A stretch of 25,920 bases of DNA from CAZHWT01 sp964536215 (GCA_964536215.1 CAZHWT010000017.1:1-25920); one strand, 5' to 3'. Positions 13,585 through 20,226 are shown, counted from the first letter of the stretch. The notes: generated by a model not told the origin, from the letters alone. Made by a program: numbers and translations.

Positions 13585-14316
13585 ATGACTGAACCAACCA
13601 CTTCTTACAAAGACAAAGTAGTCCTGGCTATTGGCGCTCATCCAGACGATATTGAATTTGGCTGCGGCGGGACTATGGCCAAATTGGCAGCCGAAGGAGC
13701 TACGTTATATTTTGCCGTTTCGACTGATGGTAATCGGGGTAGCCGACAGCATGAATTCGAAAAAGCTGAGCTAGTAGCCAGTCGTAAAAAAGAGCAGGCT
13801 GATGCAGCCAAAGTTTTAGGTGCAACTGAGGTAATCTTTTTAGATGAGGAAGATGGCAATCTGATTGCCGACATTACCTTTAAGGAAAAGATCGTTCGCT
13901 TAATCCGTCGGATTAAGCCAGACATGATTTTTAGTCATGATCCTCACTGGTTCTACAAAATGAACGCCGATGGGACGGCCTCGGTTAACCATAATGATCA
14001 TCGTGCCACTGGCGTGGCAGTTCTCGATGCTGTGTATCCGCTTTCCAGAGATTTGCAATCTTTCCCAGATCACGCCGTGGAAGGCCTCATGCCACACATT
14101 ACGCCGGAGCTATACTTGTGGAATTTTGATGAACCAGGCTTTTTGTTCGATATTACTGATCACTTCGAGACCAAGATGGCATCGATTGCTGCTCATGTCA
14201 GCCAAATTGACGAACTGGACAAGTTAACCGACCGCATGCGAGCCACCCATCAGCGCTTGGGCACCGACCAAAACATCCCCCTAGCCGAAAGCTTCGTCCG
14301 CCTCGTTTTCCGCTAA
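13585..14316 (+). CDS. PIG-L/LmbE family zinc-dependent deacetylase
   Basis: A 243-residue enzyme of the family that removes N-acetyl groups from GlcNAc-type sugars or conjugates. The zinc and catalytic motif A-H19-P-D21-D22 is intact, and the third metal ligand site is present as H136-N-D-H139-R (HPDHR in most relatives). It has the expected Rossmann-like order: VVLAIGAHPDD, LYFAVSTDG, VIFLDEEDG, DMIFSHDPH. Substrate is unknown; candidates are a cell-envelope glycan or a low-molecular-weight thiol precursor. The promoter -10 lies 7 bases before ATG 13585, so the upstream TTG at 13579 is not a start. The gene begins just after the scaffold gap, but its own coding sequence appears complete. 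Confidence 0.9.
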   Translation: MTEPTTSYKDKVVLAIGAHPDDIEFGCGGTMAKLAAEGATLYFAVSTDGNRGSRQHEFEKAELVASRKKEQADAAKVLGATEVIFLDEEDGNLIADITFKEKIVRLIRRIKPDMIFSHDPHWFYKMNADGTASVNHNDHRATGVAVLDAVYPLSRDLQSFPDHAVEGLMPHITPELYLWNFDEPGFLFDITDHFETKMASIAAHVSQIDELDKLTDRMRATHQRLGTDQNIPLAESFVRLVFR

Positions 14317-14370
14317 CCAATCATATCTACTCTTATCCACCAGCTTGACCCCTTTCACAGCTCTCTCCCC

Positions 14371-14422
14371 GGACCTGGAAAGTCCTTATCTCTTGACACC
14401 TAGCTTGCCCTAGGTGTATACC
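14371..14422 (+). promoter_or_regulatory. REP-like element containing the transposase promoter
   Basis: The left REP-like copy (14372-14412) ends in a perfect hairpin, ACACCTAG (14396-14403) CTTGCC CTAGGTGT (14410-14417). The promoter TTGACA (14393-14398)-18-TATACC (14417-14422) fits exactly around it: the hairpin is the spacer, overlapping the ends of both boxes. Confidence 0.75.
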
Positions 14423-14459
14423 GGCGGTAATAAATCTATCTGCCTAGAAATGAGGTCGC

Positions 14460-15131
14460 ATGCCGTACCAACTACGACACTTTATGACAGGCGGAATTTA
14501 TCATGTGTTGGATCGGGGCATAAATAAACAGCCAGTTTTCCTGTCTATCCGTGAGTTTAGACGAGCTGTGCAAGCAATTGACTTCTATCGTTTCGTGGAT
14601 AGCCTAGACGGATTGGCGGGGTACTTGCAAAAAAGTCCAGAGGAGCAATTCCAAGCTCGACAACGTCAGTATCAAAGCGGGGAGTTGGTCAATATATTAG
14701 CGTATTGCTTAATGGACAACCACTACCATTTTCTACTTCAACAGTTGCGCGACGGAGGTATCTCCCATTTTATCAGCCAGTTCCACAATAGTTTTACGCG
14801 ATATGCCAACGAACTTCATGGCAGAGATGGAGCTTTGTTCAAGAGGCCTTTCAAGGCTGTGAGAGTTGAAGATGAAGCTCAATTACTCCATCTATCCCGA
14901 TATATTCATCTCAATCCATACTCTGATTATGTAGTAGGTTCCGTCGAGGATCTAGCTGATTATCCATGGTCGTCATTTTCTAGCTATACCTCTGATAAAT
15001 CTTCCCCGCTAGTTATGACTGAATTCATTGCTCAACTGTTTCCGAATAAGGATGCTTACAAGCAGTTTGTTTATGACCGAGCTGACTACCAACGCAACCT
15101 GTCGCGCATAAAACACTTAGTGCTTGATTAG
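14460..15131 (+). CDS. REP-associated tyrosine transposase (RAYT), Y1/IS200-like
   Basis: A 223-residue single-strand HUH transposase. The metal-binding pair H88-Y-H90 sits in CLMDNHYHFLL, and the catalytic tyrosine is Tyr148 in SRYIHLNP, both textbook for the Y1_Tnp/RAYT family. The N-terminus has the usual GGIYHVLDRG strand; the C-terminal WSSF...Y segment (about residues 169-175) is also typical of RAYTs. RAYTs recognise and mobilise REP hairpins rather than forming ordinary IS elements. Here 41-base REP-like copies flank the gene in inverted orientation (14372-14412 and 15164-15204). Start ATG 14460 follows GAGGT by 3 bases. All catalytic residues are intact, so it may be active. Confidence 0.92.
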   Translation: MPYQLRHFMTGGIYHVLDRGINKQPVFLSIREFRRAVQAIDFYRFVDSLDGLAGYLQKSPEEQFQARQRQYQSGELVNILAYCLMDNHYHFLLQQLRDGGISHFISQFHNSFTRYANELHGRDGALFKRPFKAVRVEDEAQLLHLSRYIHLNPYSDYVVGSVEDLADYPWSSFSSYTSDKSSPLVMTEFIAQLFPNKDAYKQFVYDRADYQRNLSRIKHLVLD

Positions 15132-15163
15132 TGCCCAGACTTACCAAAAGTTTCCAAAACCGA

Positions 15164-15204
15164 TAGGGCAAGCTAGGTCCTCTGGGATAAGGACTTGGAA
15201 GGTC
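15164..15204 (-). repeat. Right REP-like inverted copy flanking the RAYT
   Basis: The reverse complement of 15164-15204 aligns without gaps to 14372-14412. It shares GACCT, AGTCCTTATC and ACCTAGCTTGCCCTA, about 32 of 41 positions, and differs in two short blocks. The hairpin complete in the left copy is only partial here. Confidence 0.85.
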
Positions 15205-15240
15205 TGAACTTTCTGCGGGTTGGTTTCGGGGTTTTATGCC

Positions 15241-15269
15241 TTTACATCGCTTGTCGACAGAGATACAAT
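15241..15269 (+). promoter_or_regulatory. Promoter of the MBL-fold gene
   Basis: TTTACA (15241-15246), 17 bases, TACAAT (15264-15269), about 58 bases before the ATG. Confidence 0.6.
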
Positions 15270-15327
15270 TCCTGCGAATAGGCTACTTGATTAGGCTAGA
15301 GGTGAAGACAGTTAGGGAGAGTGTCCA

Positions 15328-16176
15328 ATGGGAGTAATGGTGTATCCGCGTCAGTTTGCCGCGGGGGTCTATCAATTATGTGGCGGAGAGCCTCATCCCA
15401 GTTATGCAAACGTGTATTTGCTAACTGGACGATGGCCGACGCTGATCGACTGCGGGCAGCCTGAGGATGTGCCGCGGATTCTGGCCGGATTACGTAAACT
15501 GGGACTCAAGCTGACCGACATTAAACAAGTCATAGCCACCCATGCGGACTATGACCACATTAGTGCTTTCCCATTGCTTCGGGCCATGCATCCGAGACTA
15601 CAGTTGCGCATGCATGCTCTAGCTTGGGAGGATGCTAAGCACGGCGATGCCTATCGCAATGCAGCCTACGTTTACGGCAAAGCCTTCGAACCGCTGCCAA
15701 GGCAACATCGCAAGCTGCTGCGTCATGGGCAGCGCATTCGGGCAGGCGATCACCTTTGGCAAGTACTGGAGACGCCGGGACATACGCCAGGCTGTATCTG
15801 CCTGTTAGGAGCATCAATGCGCCTTATATTTGCCGGAGATACATTCTGCGGCGGAATGCGATCTCTGACAGGGGCCGATCTGGGAGTCTGGTGTCGGGCG
15901 TTGCTGACGTGGCAGGCATCTTTACGGATGCTCCAGACACACCAGTTTGACTGGGTATTAAATGGACACGGCGGGGCAGAAGAGTTGCCTATATCACGAT
16001 CACGCTTTGATCAGTTGGTCGAAGCGTTCGGGACTATGCTTAACCCTTGGTTTGAGCCGTATCAAACGGAGGCAATCCAACCAGAGGCGGCGGAGCAATC
16101 CGCCGCCCAACTTCATTTAGCTAATTCTTTATACTTTTCCCGAAATTTGGCTAACTTAGGATTAATAATTACCTGA
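15328..16176 (+). CDS. Metallo-beta-lactamase fold hydrolase with an HxDxDH motif
   Basis: A 282-residue MBL-fold protein. The metal-site residues are H72-A-D74-Y-D76-H77 (usual HxHxDH, with Asp in place of the second His), H152 (TPGHTPG), D171 (FAGDTF) and H214 (NGHGG). The Asp replacement at position 74 recurs in some MBL subfamilies and may change metal binding; substrate is unknown. Start ATG 15328 has AGGGAGAG at 6-base spacing. The last 21 codons run over the 3' end of msrA on the other strand, through a GC-rich hairpin (16086-16107). They may be a recent extension, because the core fold is complete by about residue 255. Confidence 0.88.
   Translation: MGVMVYPRQFAAGVYQLCGGEPHPSYANVYLLTGRWPTLIDCGQPEDVPRILAGLRKLGLKLTDIKQVIATHADYDHISAFPLLRAMHPRLQLRMHALAWEDAKHGDAYRNAAYVYGKAFEPLPRQHRKLLRHGQRIRAGDHLWQVLETPGHTPGCICLLGASMRLIFAGDTFCGGMRSLTGADLGVWCRALLTWQASLRMLQTHQFDWVLNGHGGAEELPISRSRFDQLVEAFGTMLNPWFEPYQTEAIQPEAAEQSAAQLHLANSLYFSRNLANLGLIIT
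16086..16107. terminator. GC-rich hairpin at the MBL/msrA junction
   Basis: GGCGGCGGA (16086-16094), tetraloop GCAA, TCCGCCGCC (16099-16107). It lies 5 bases beyond the msrA stop (on the minus strand) but inside the MBL frame. There is no T-run on either strand, so a terminator role is only possible. Confidence 0.45.
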
Positions 16177-16652
16177 CAGTAGGGAGCTTCTTGATTCCGC
16201 TGGTAATACTTTAGATGATAGTCTTCGGCAGGGTAGAAAGCTTCAAGAGGTTGCACCTCAGTAACGGCCGGAGTGTCGAAGATTTTTTCATCGTTAAACT
16301 TTTGAATAGCTTGCTTAGCCTGTTCAGCCTGTTCATCGGACGTGGTAAAGATGACGGAGCGGTATTGAGTGCCGCGGTCGTTACCTTGTTGGTTTAAGGT
16401 GGTTGGGTTATGCGTGTGCATAAAAACATCCAACAGTTGCTCATAGCTCAGAATCGATGGGTCGAACTCTACACTGGATACTTCGGCGTGACCAGTCGTG
16501 CCGGAGCAAACCTCTTCATAGGTAGGGTCGACTGTAGTGCCGCCGGCATACCCTGGGACAACGCTCTTTACACCTTTGAGTTGATTAAACACTGCTTCAG
16601 TGCACCAAAAACAACCGGCACCCAAGACAGCGCGGTTCATTATTTTATCCAT
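16113..16652 (-). CDS. msrA: Peptide methionine sulfoxide reductase A
   Basis: A 179-residue MsrA, the family's usual length. It reduces methionine-S-sulfoxide in proteins and free methionine. The catalytic motif GCFWC is at residues 13-17 with Cys14 as nucleophile; the conserved GYAGG, HAEV and FW...H-type substrate segments are visible (VPGYAGG, GHAEVSSVEFDP, DYHLKYYQRN). The ribosome-binding site AAAGGAG precedes the ATG. It lies downstream of msrB in the same direction with a 107-base gap, so the pair forms a methionine-sulfoxide repair module. Its 3' end overlaps the MBL gene by 64 bases in a tail-to-tail arrangement. Confidence 0.96.
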   Translation of the reverse strand: MDKIMNRAVLGAGCFWCTEAVFNQLKGVKSVVPGYAGGTTVDPTYEEVCSGTTGHAEVSSVEFDPSILSYEQLLDVFMHTHNPTTLNQQGNDRGTQYRSVIFTTSDEQAEQAKQAIQKFNDEKIFDTPAVTEVQPLEAFYPAEDYHLKYYQRNQEAPYCQVIINPKLAKFREKYKELAK

Positions 16653-16759
16653 TTTGTTCTCCTTTCATTTATACGAATTACTAAATCACTTCGGTACAGG
16701 CGCTGTAAGATCCAAGCATCCAAAGACCCAAGAATCCAAATGAATTTTAATCTTAACGC
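16653..16759. repeat. Word-repeat spacer between msrB and msrA
   Basis: Four degenerate copies of an ATCCAAGN-type word (16710-16740, period about 8) lie between short inverted arms TAAGAT and ATCTTA. No gene is seen. Confidence 0.55.
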
Positions 16760-17149
16760 CTAAGATGACAAAATATCTGGTAATTCTTCACCTTCTGGAA
16801 CAAACTTCATTGAAATAGAATTTATGCAATGGCGGGTGTTGGCCTTGGTAAATTCTTCACCGGTAAAGACATGTCCCAGATGGGCATGACAGTTAGCGCA
16901 GAGCACTTCGGTTCGGTAACCATCGGCATCCATCTTGCGAATGACGGCTTCGGGGATCTCTTTATCAAAGCTAGGCCAACCGCAGCTGGCGTCGAATTTA
17001 TTTACCGATTGATAGAGCGGGTTGTTGCAGCGCTTGCAGATGTAGGTGCCCGTATCCCAATTAGTTTCATAGTCGCCAGAAAATGGCGCCTCGGTACCTT
17101 TACGCAGAATGACTTTTTCTTCTTCGGCGGTCAGTTGATTGTATGACAT
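16760..17149 (-). CDS. msrB: Peptide methionine sulfoxide reductase B
   Basis: A 129-residue MsrB (SelR family), specific for the R-sulfoxide. The four zinc cysteines C38-x-x-C41 and C84-x-x-C87 are present, and the catalytic cysteine is Cys108 in TRHCINSISMKF (RYCINS in most relatives). The CGWPSF and HLGHVF segments are conserved. The ribosome-binding site GGAGAG lies 5 bases before the ATG, and a -10-like TACAAT (17177-17182, minus strand) upstream makes it the first gene of the msrB-msrA pair. MsrA and MsrB together repair both stereoisomers of oxidised methionine. Confidence 0.96.
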   Translation of the reverse strand: MSYNQLTAEEEKVILRKGTEAPFSGDYETNWDTGTYICKRCNNPLYQSVNKFDASCGWPSFDKEIPEAVIRKMDADGYRTEVLCANCHAHLGHVFTGEEFTKANTRHCINSISMKFVPEGEELPDILSS

Positions 17150-17204
17150 ATGACTCTCCTTTTATCTTATATTTCTATTGTACAGGAGGTGTAAAGGGGA
17201 GGGG

Positions 17205-17289
17205 AGGTTGAAGGTGGAAGGTTGAAGGGGATAGTTGTTGCCGAAATTATTTTTATGCTAATCTCTAGCCTTCAACCTTTAACCTTTAA
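17205..17289. repeat. Inverted heptamer arms between msrB and queA
   Basis: Left arm AGGTTGA, AGGTGGA, AGGTTGA (17205-17225); right arm CCTTCAA, CCTTTAA, CCTTTAA (17269-17289). Each is in strict 7-base phase and one is the complement of the other, so the spacer can fold as a long hairpin. This spacer separates divergent msrB and queA. Confidence 0.8.
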
Positions 17290-17307
17290 CCCCACACCTT
17301 GCCATCG

Positions 17308-17316
17308 TGCTATACT
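17308..17316 (+). promoter_or_regulatory. Extended -10 promoter of queA
   Basis: TGC plus TATACT (17311-17316), ten bases before ATG 17327; TTTAAC from the heptamer array is the nearest -35-like sequence, at an unfavourable 20-base spacing. Confidence 0.55.
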
Positions 17317-17326
17317 ACTGTGGTTT

Positions 17327-18343
17327 ATGGAATATTCTTTATCGGATTTTGATTTTGACTTGCCGGATGAGCTGATTGCTCAGCAGCCAGCTTCGCCACG
17401 AGATGCAGCCAAGCTGCTAGTCTTTGACCGTCAGACTGGGCAAATTACAGATGCTATTTTTCGGGACATTGCTCATTTTCTACCGGACAAGACCACGTTG
17501 GTGCTGAATAATACCAAAGTGGATAAATGTCGGCTTCGCTTTGGCAATTTGGAAGTATTTATCCTGGAGACGGTTAACGACAGGTCAGTGCGAGCACTAA
17601 TTAAGCCAGGACCTAAGTTTAAATTGCATAAAATGGTGCAATTGGCCGAGGGAATTGAGGCGGAAGTGACAGCAGTCGATGCAGATGGCATTCGGACGCT
17701 GGTGTTTAACTATGCCTTAGATGACACTCGCCTGGACAATTTTAGACTGACGCCGCTGCCGCCATATATTGCTCAGAATGAAAAACTAGCCGAGGAGTAC
17801 CAAACTGTGTATGCCAAAACTCCTGGTAGCAAGGCGGCGCCAACGGCTGGGCTACATTTTACGCCAGAGTTGCTGACGAAAATTAAGGAGCATCATTCTA
17901 TTGCCGAAGTGACATTAGAGGTTGGATTGGGCACTTTTGCACCGATTAAGACGGACAAATTGGACGAGGTGCATCTGCACCAAGAGACGTACCATATTTC
18001 CGCCGAGACGGCGAAGCTGTTGAACCAAGCAGAGCATATTACAGCGGTGGGGACGACTAGCGTGAGGACGCTGGAGGCGGCGGCTGCCGAATTACACAGT
18101 CAGAGTTACGACTTACCCACCGTGTTTAAAGAGGCGAGTGGGGCGACAGAGATTTTTATTTATCCGGGGTATCGGTTTAAGGCGGTGGATGCGCTAATTA
18201 CTAACTTTCACCTACCCAAAACCAGCTTGTTGATGATGATTGCGGCCTTTATGGGATACGAGGAAATGATGTGCTGCTATCGACATGCTATTGAGCAAAG
18301 TTATCGATTCTACTCATTTGGTGATGCCATGTTGATTATATAG
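17327..18343 (+). CDS. queA: tRNA preQ1(34) S-adenosylmethionine ribosyltransferase-isomerase
   Basis: A 338-residue QueA, matching the family's usual length. It transfers and isomerises the ribosyl part of S-adenosylmethionine onto preQ1 at tRNA wobble position 34, making epoxyqueuosine. Family segments are clear: the N-terminal FDLPDELIAQQPASPRD, APTAGLHFT, LEVGLGTFAPI, TNFHLPKTSLLMMI and the end YRFYSFGDAMLI. An in-frame GTG/ATG extension to 17222 is rejected because it runs through the heptamer repeat and lies upstream of the promoter. No other queuosine genes are in the window, so the precursor may be supplied from elsewhere in the genome or salvaged. Confidence 0.97.
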   Translation: MEYSLSDFDFDLPDELIAQQPASPRDAAKLLVFDRQTGQITDAIFRDIAHFLPDKTTLVLNNTKVDKCRLRFGNLEVFILETVNDRSVRALIKPGPKFKLHKMVQLAEGIEAEVTAVDADGIRTLVFNYALDDTRLDNFRLTPLPPYIAQNEKLAEEYQTVYAKTPGSKAAPTAGLHFTPELLTKIKEHHSIAEVTLEVGLGTFAPIKTDKLDEVHLHQETYHISAETAKLLNQAEHITAVGTTSVRTLEAAAAELHSQSYDLPTVFKEASGATEIFIYPGYRFKAVDALITNFHLPKTSLLMMIAAFMGYEEMMCCYRHAIEQSYRFYSFGDAMLII

Positions 18344-18352
18344 AAAAGAAGA

Positions 18353-18376
18353 GCCTCCGAAAGTTATATCGGAGGC
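18353..18376. terminator. Bidirectional terminator between convergent genes
   Basis: GCCTCCGA (18353-18360) and TCGGAGGC (18369-18376) around an 8-base loop. On the minus strand it is followed by TCTTCTTTTC, a good tail for the 18383-18763 gene. On the plus strand TTACTGTTA is weaker for queA. Confidence 0.85.
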
Positions 18377-18382
18377 TTACTG

Positions 18383-18763
18383 TTAAAGGCTGTTAATCTG
18401 AATACTGCAAAACAGTACCAATGCCAGACTTGTGCCGATCGAAATTACTACCTCTCTCGACAACTTGATGTATGGTCTATTTTTACGACAGGCGTCAATA
18501 GTCAGATCGACGGCGATAAGTAGCAGAATAAAGATATACACCAAGGCTATGGTCAAATAGACCAAAGCTGGGTTGGCGACCATCCAATTCTGCAGTCGAT
18601 CAGCCTCAAACAGGGTAGGAAATGCTGATCCGCTAGCCCGGCTTGTCGGCACATCTGCGATAGATGCTATCCCAAACCGCATAATGAGGAGAATCCACCG
18701 CAGGACATAGATTAAGGACACTAGCATTAGCAGGCCCAAAGCTGTCCAGCGCATCTTTTGCAT
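18383..18763 (-). CDS. Three-helix membrane protein, unknown function
   Basis: A 126-residue protein with three predicted membrane helices: about residues 8-31, 65-86 and 103-122. A polar extracytoplasmic loop with Ser/Arg (33-60) joins helices 1 and 2, and a basic cytoplasmic loop (ACRKNRPYIKL) joins 2 and 3. No family is recognised. It resembles small DUF-type membrane proteins common in Patescibacteria. The ribosome-binding site AAGGAGAG lies 5 bases before the ATG at 18763. It is divergent from the nuclease-like gene and convergent with queA, sharing the terminator. Confidence 0.75.
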   Translation of the reverse strand: MQKMRWTALGLLMLVSLIYVLRWILLIMRFGIASIADVPTSRASGSAFPTLFEADRLQNWMVANPALVYLTIALVYIFILLLIAVDLTIDACRKNRPYIKLSREVVISIGTSLALVLFCSIQINSL

Positions 18764-18809
18764 CTTTGCTCTCCTTTTTAGCTTTGTTGCGCAATCTTCT
18801 CTGGGACAG

Positions 18810-18818
18810 ATTATACCA
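18810..18818 (-). promoter_or_regulatory. Extended -10 promoter of the three-helix membrane protein gene
   Basis: On the minus strand TGG directly precedes a perfect TATAAT (plus-strand ATTATA, 18810-18815). About 47 bases of leader follow before the start codon. Confidence 0.65.
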
Positions 18819-18850
18819 CCAACCTAACACTTTAGTTCTCACCTCGGTCA

Positions 18851-18859
18851 TGCTAGGAT
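18851..18859 (+). promoter_or_regulatory. Near-leaderless promoter of the nuclease-like gene
   Basis: TGC plus TAGGAT (18854-18859), six bases before ATG 18866, with TTTAGT (18831-18836) at 17-base spacing as a weak -35. It is divergent from the promoter at 18810-18818. Confidence 0.5.
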
Positions 18860-18865
18860 TGAGGC

Positions 18866-19804
18866 ATGGCACTACAACATTCCTACGAAAATCTAAACTG
18901 GCGAGAGCATTCAAGGGTAAGGACCGAACAAGAGGAAAAGGGTAATCAGTGGGAACTCACGCCCGATCGGGAAACGCAGGAATATGGTCATTTGGCCGAT
19001 GAGGCTTTAGAGATTAAGAATCAAGATAGATTGGCTGCCTTTGAATATACACTGAATGGAGTCCGAGCCAACCTCGACCATTATGTAATGGCCCACACTC
19101 ACCCGAGAGAGAACGCCTCTTTTGATGAAAAATCCTACTATGGGAGCAGGGCATTGAAGGACTCACTCTGTCTGCAACAGCTGACTGAGCGTGGATCTGA
19201 AGGTATGCGCACCAAAGTGTTTGCCGGGCTGATGAAGCTATCTCAGGATTATTTTTCCAGGCTTGAGGGTCAATGGGAGCCGGACTACCAGAGTTTCATT
19301 GCCGGACTTAGCGGGGAATGGGCCAGCTTAAAAGCATTCGAACAGTCTTGCGGATTTAAGTCATATATATCAAGTCCAGAAGAGGATACAGGCGACGGCA
19401 AGGTGGATCTTTGGGTCGACGCTCGAGACGCTGAATATGATGGTCTTGTCACCAGCCCGAGACCTGTATGGGCGGTTCAAGTAAAAGCCGGTAGCATTCT
19501 CCGACCGAGACTTATTCCGGCTCGCCATGTTGAGCGCTATAGTCAAGACTTGGACGACTTCCAGAAGAGAAGAATGCGAGGTGCAAGTAATAAAATTTTA
19601 CGTTTGGAAAAAGAGTACGCAAACGTTAGTTCATTTGTATTAATGGTGCCCAATTATTTTAACCGCGATCAAGCTTGTTATACCCCATACGCCGACCCGA
19701 CCGATCATTTTTTAACGTCATTGGAGCAAGAAGTTGCAAATTACGCTGACATCCGTGAAAACCTTGATGATAAGCACATGAAAAATCAAAAGTATGCTGC
19801 TTAA
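18866..19804 (+). CDS. Uncharacterised protein, possibly PD-(D/E)XK nuclease-like
   Basis: A 312-residue soluble, highly charged protein. The C-terminal half contains a pattern compatible with the PD-(D/E)XK nuclease core. Glu151 lies in a helix (GLSGEWASLKAFEQ), Asp181 in a strand (GKVDLWVD), and Q205-V-K207 in the next strand (VWAVQVKAG), where Gln replaces the usual Asp/Glu. A helix with Arg follows. The N-terminal 140 residues are helical and match nothing I know. The 'D...(E/Q)xK' spacing and the hydrophobic residues around it are the only evidence, so a nuclease role is a hypothesis. No methylase or partner gene is adjacent. A leaderless start is likely, because the -10 is 6 bases upstream. 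Confidence 0.65.
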   Translation: MALQHSYENLNWREHSRVRTEQEEKGNQWELTPDRETQEYGHLADEALEIKNQDRLAAFEYTLNGVRANLDHYVMAHTHPRENASFDEKSYYGSRALKDSLCLQQLTERGSEGMRTKVFAGLMKLSQDYFSRLEGQWEPDYQSFIAGLSGEWASLKAFEQSCGFKSYISSPEEDTGDGKVDLWVDARDAEYDGLVTSPRPVWAVQVKAGSILRPRLIPARHVERYSQDLDDFQKRRMRGASNKILRLEKEYANVSSFVLMVPNYFNRDQACYTPYADPTDHFLTSLEQEVANYADIRENLDDKHMKNQKYAA

Positions 19805-19840
19805 TCCTTATATAACATTACTCACATTACTTTACAACTA

Positions 19841-19849
19841 TGTTATAAT
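19841..19849 (+). promoter_or_regulatory. Extended -10 promoter of the coiled-coil protein gene
   Basis: TGT plus a perfect TATAAT (19844-19849); no good -35. A ribosome-binding site follows at 19865. Confidence 0.65.
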
Positions 19850-19879
19850 GTATTGATAGTTGCGAAGGAGGTGAGTCGT

Positions 19880-20089
19880 ATGAGTTTACAATCAGATATT
19901 CAAAATCAGCAACGACTAATTTCGGATGAGCAGCAGAAAATTAGTGGTATAGAATCTAACTTAGCTAAAGAAAAATCTAATCTGTCCGACATGCAGTCAA
20001 GACTGGCCGATCTGGAGTCGCGTCAGGCTAGGGAAACCGCTGAGGAAGCCAACGGTACGTCTAACTCTACCGGCGGTCTACTGTGGTGA
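19880..20089 (+). CDS. Small coiled-coil protein
   Basis: A 69-residue protein beginning MSLQSDIQNQQRLISDEQQK. Residues 3-52 form a continuous heptad-patterned coiled coil (Ile/Leu at a and d positions, Gln/Glu/Lys/Ser elsewhere). A short Asn/Thr/Ser/Gly-rich tail ends in GLLW. There is no signal peptide. The start is fixed by the near-perfect ribosome-binding site AAGGAGGTGA (19865-19874), which excludes the TTG at 19853. Such short coils usually oligomerise or bind a partner; the partner is unknown. It has the strongest ribosome-binding site in the window, suggesting high expression. Confidence 0.75.
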   Translation: MSLQSDIQNQQRLISDEQQKISGIESNLAKEKSNLSDMQSRLADLESRQARETAEEANGTSNSTGGLLW

Positions 20090-20108
20090 GCTATACCTCA
20101 CAAAATGC

Positions 20109-20154
20109 CCTCTAGAATGGCCTTGCCAGGGCCCACAAGGCCTCTAGAAGGGCC
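20109..20154. repeat. TCTAGA-centred repeat
   Basis: CCTCTAGAATGGCC (20109-20122) and CCTCTAGAAGGGCC (20141-20154) are direct repeats with one mismatch. Between them GGCCTTG and CAAGGCC can pair, so the segment is both directly and inversely repeated. Confidence 0.65.
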
Positions 20155-20198
20155 GATAGTGCGGAGGAGCATGGGGGGATGCGGGTTGTTGGCGGTAA

Positions 20199-20226
20199 AT
20201 CGCCGATCGTACATCGTAAATCGAAA
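20199..20226 (+). repeat. Heptamer array, ATCGNNN type
   Basis: Four units in 7-base phase: ATCGCCG, ATCGTAC, ATCGTAA, ATCGAAA. ATCGTAA is the reverse complement of TTACGAT, the word of the array at 8416-8471 in opposite orientation. Confidence 0.7.

Noticed and set aside
17222..17326. 35-codon N-terminal extension of queA
   Set aside because: It crosses the heptamer arms and the -10 box; the known QueA N-terminus starts at MEYSLSDFDFDLP.
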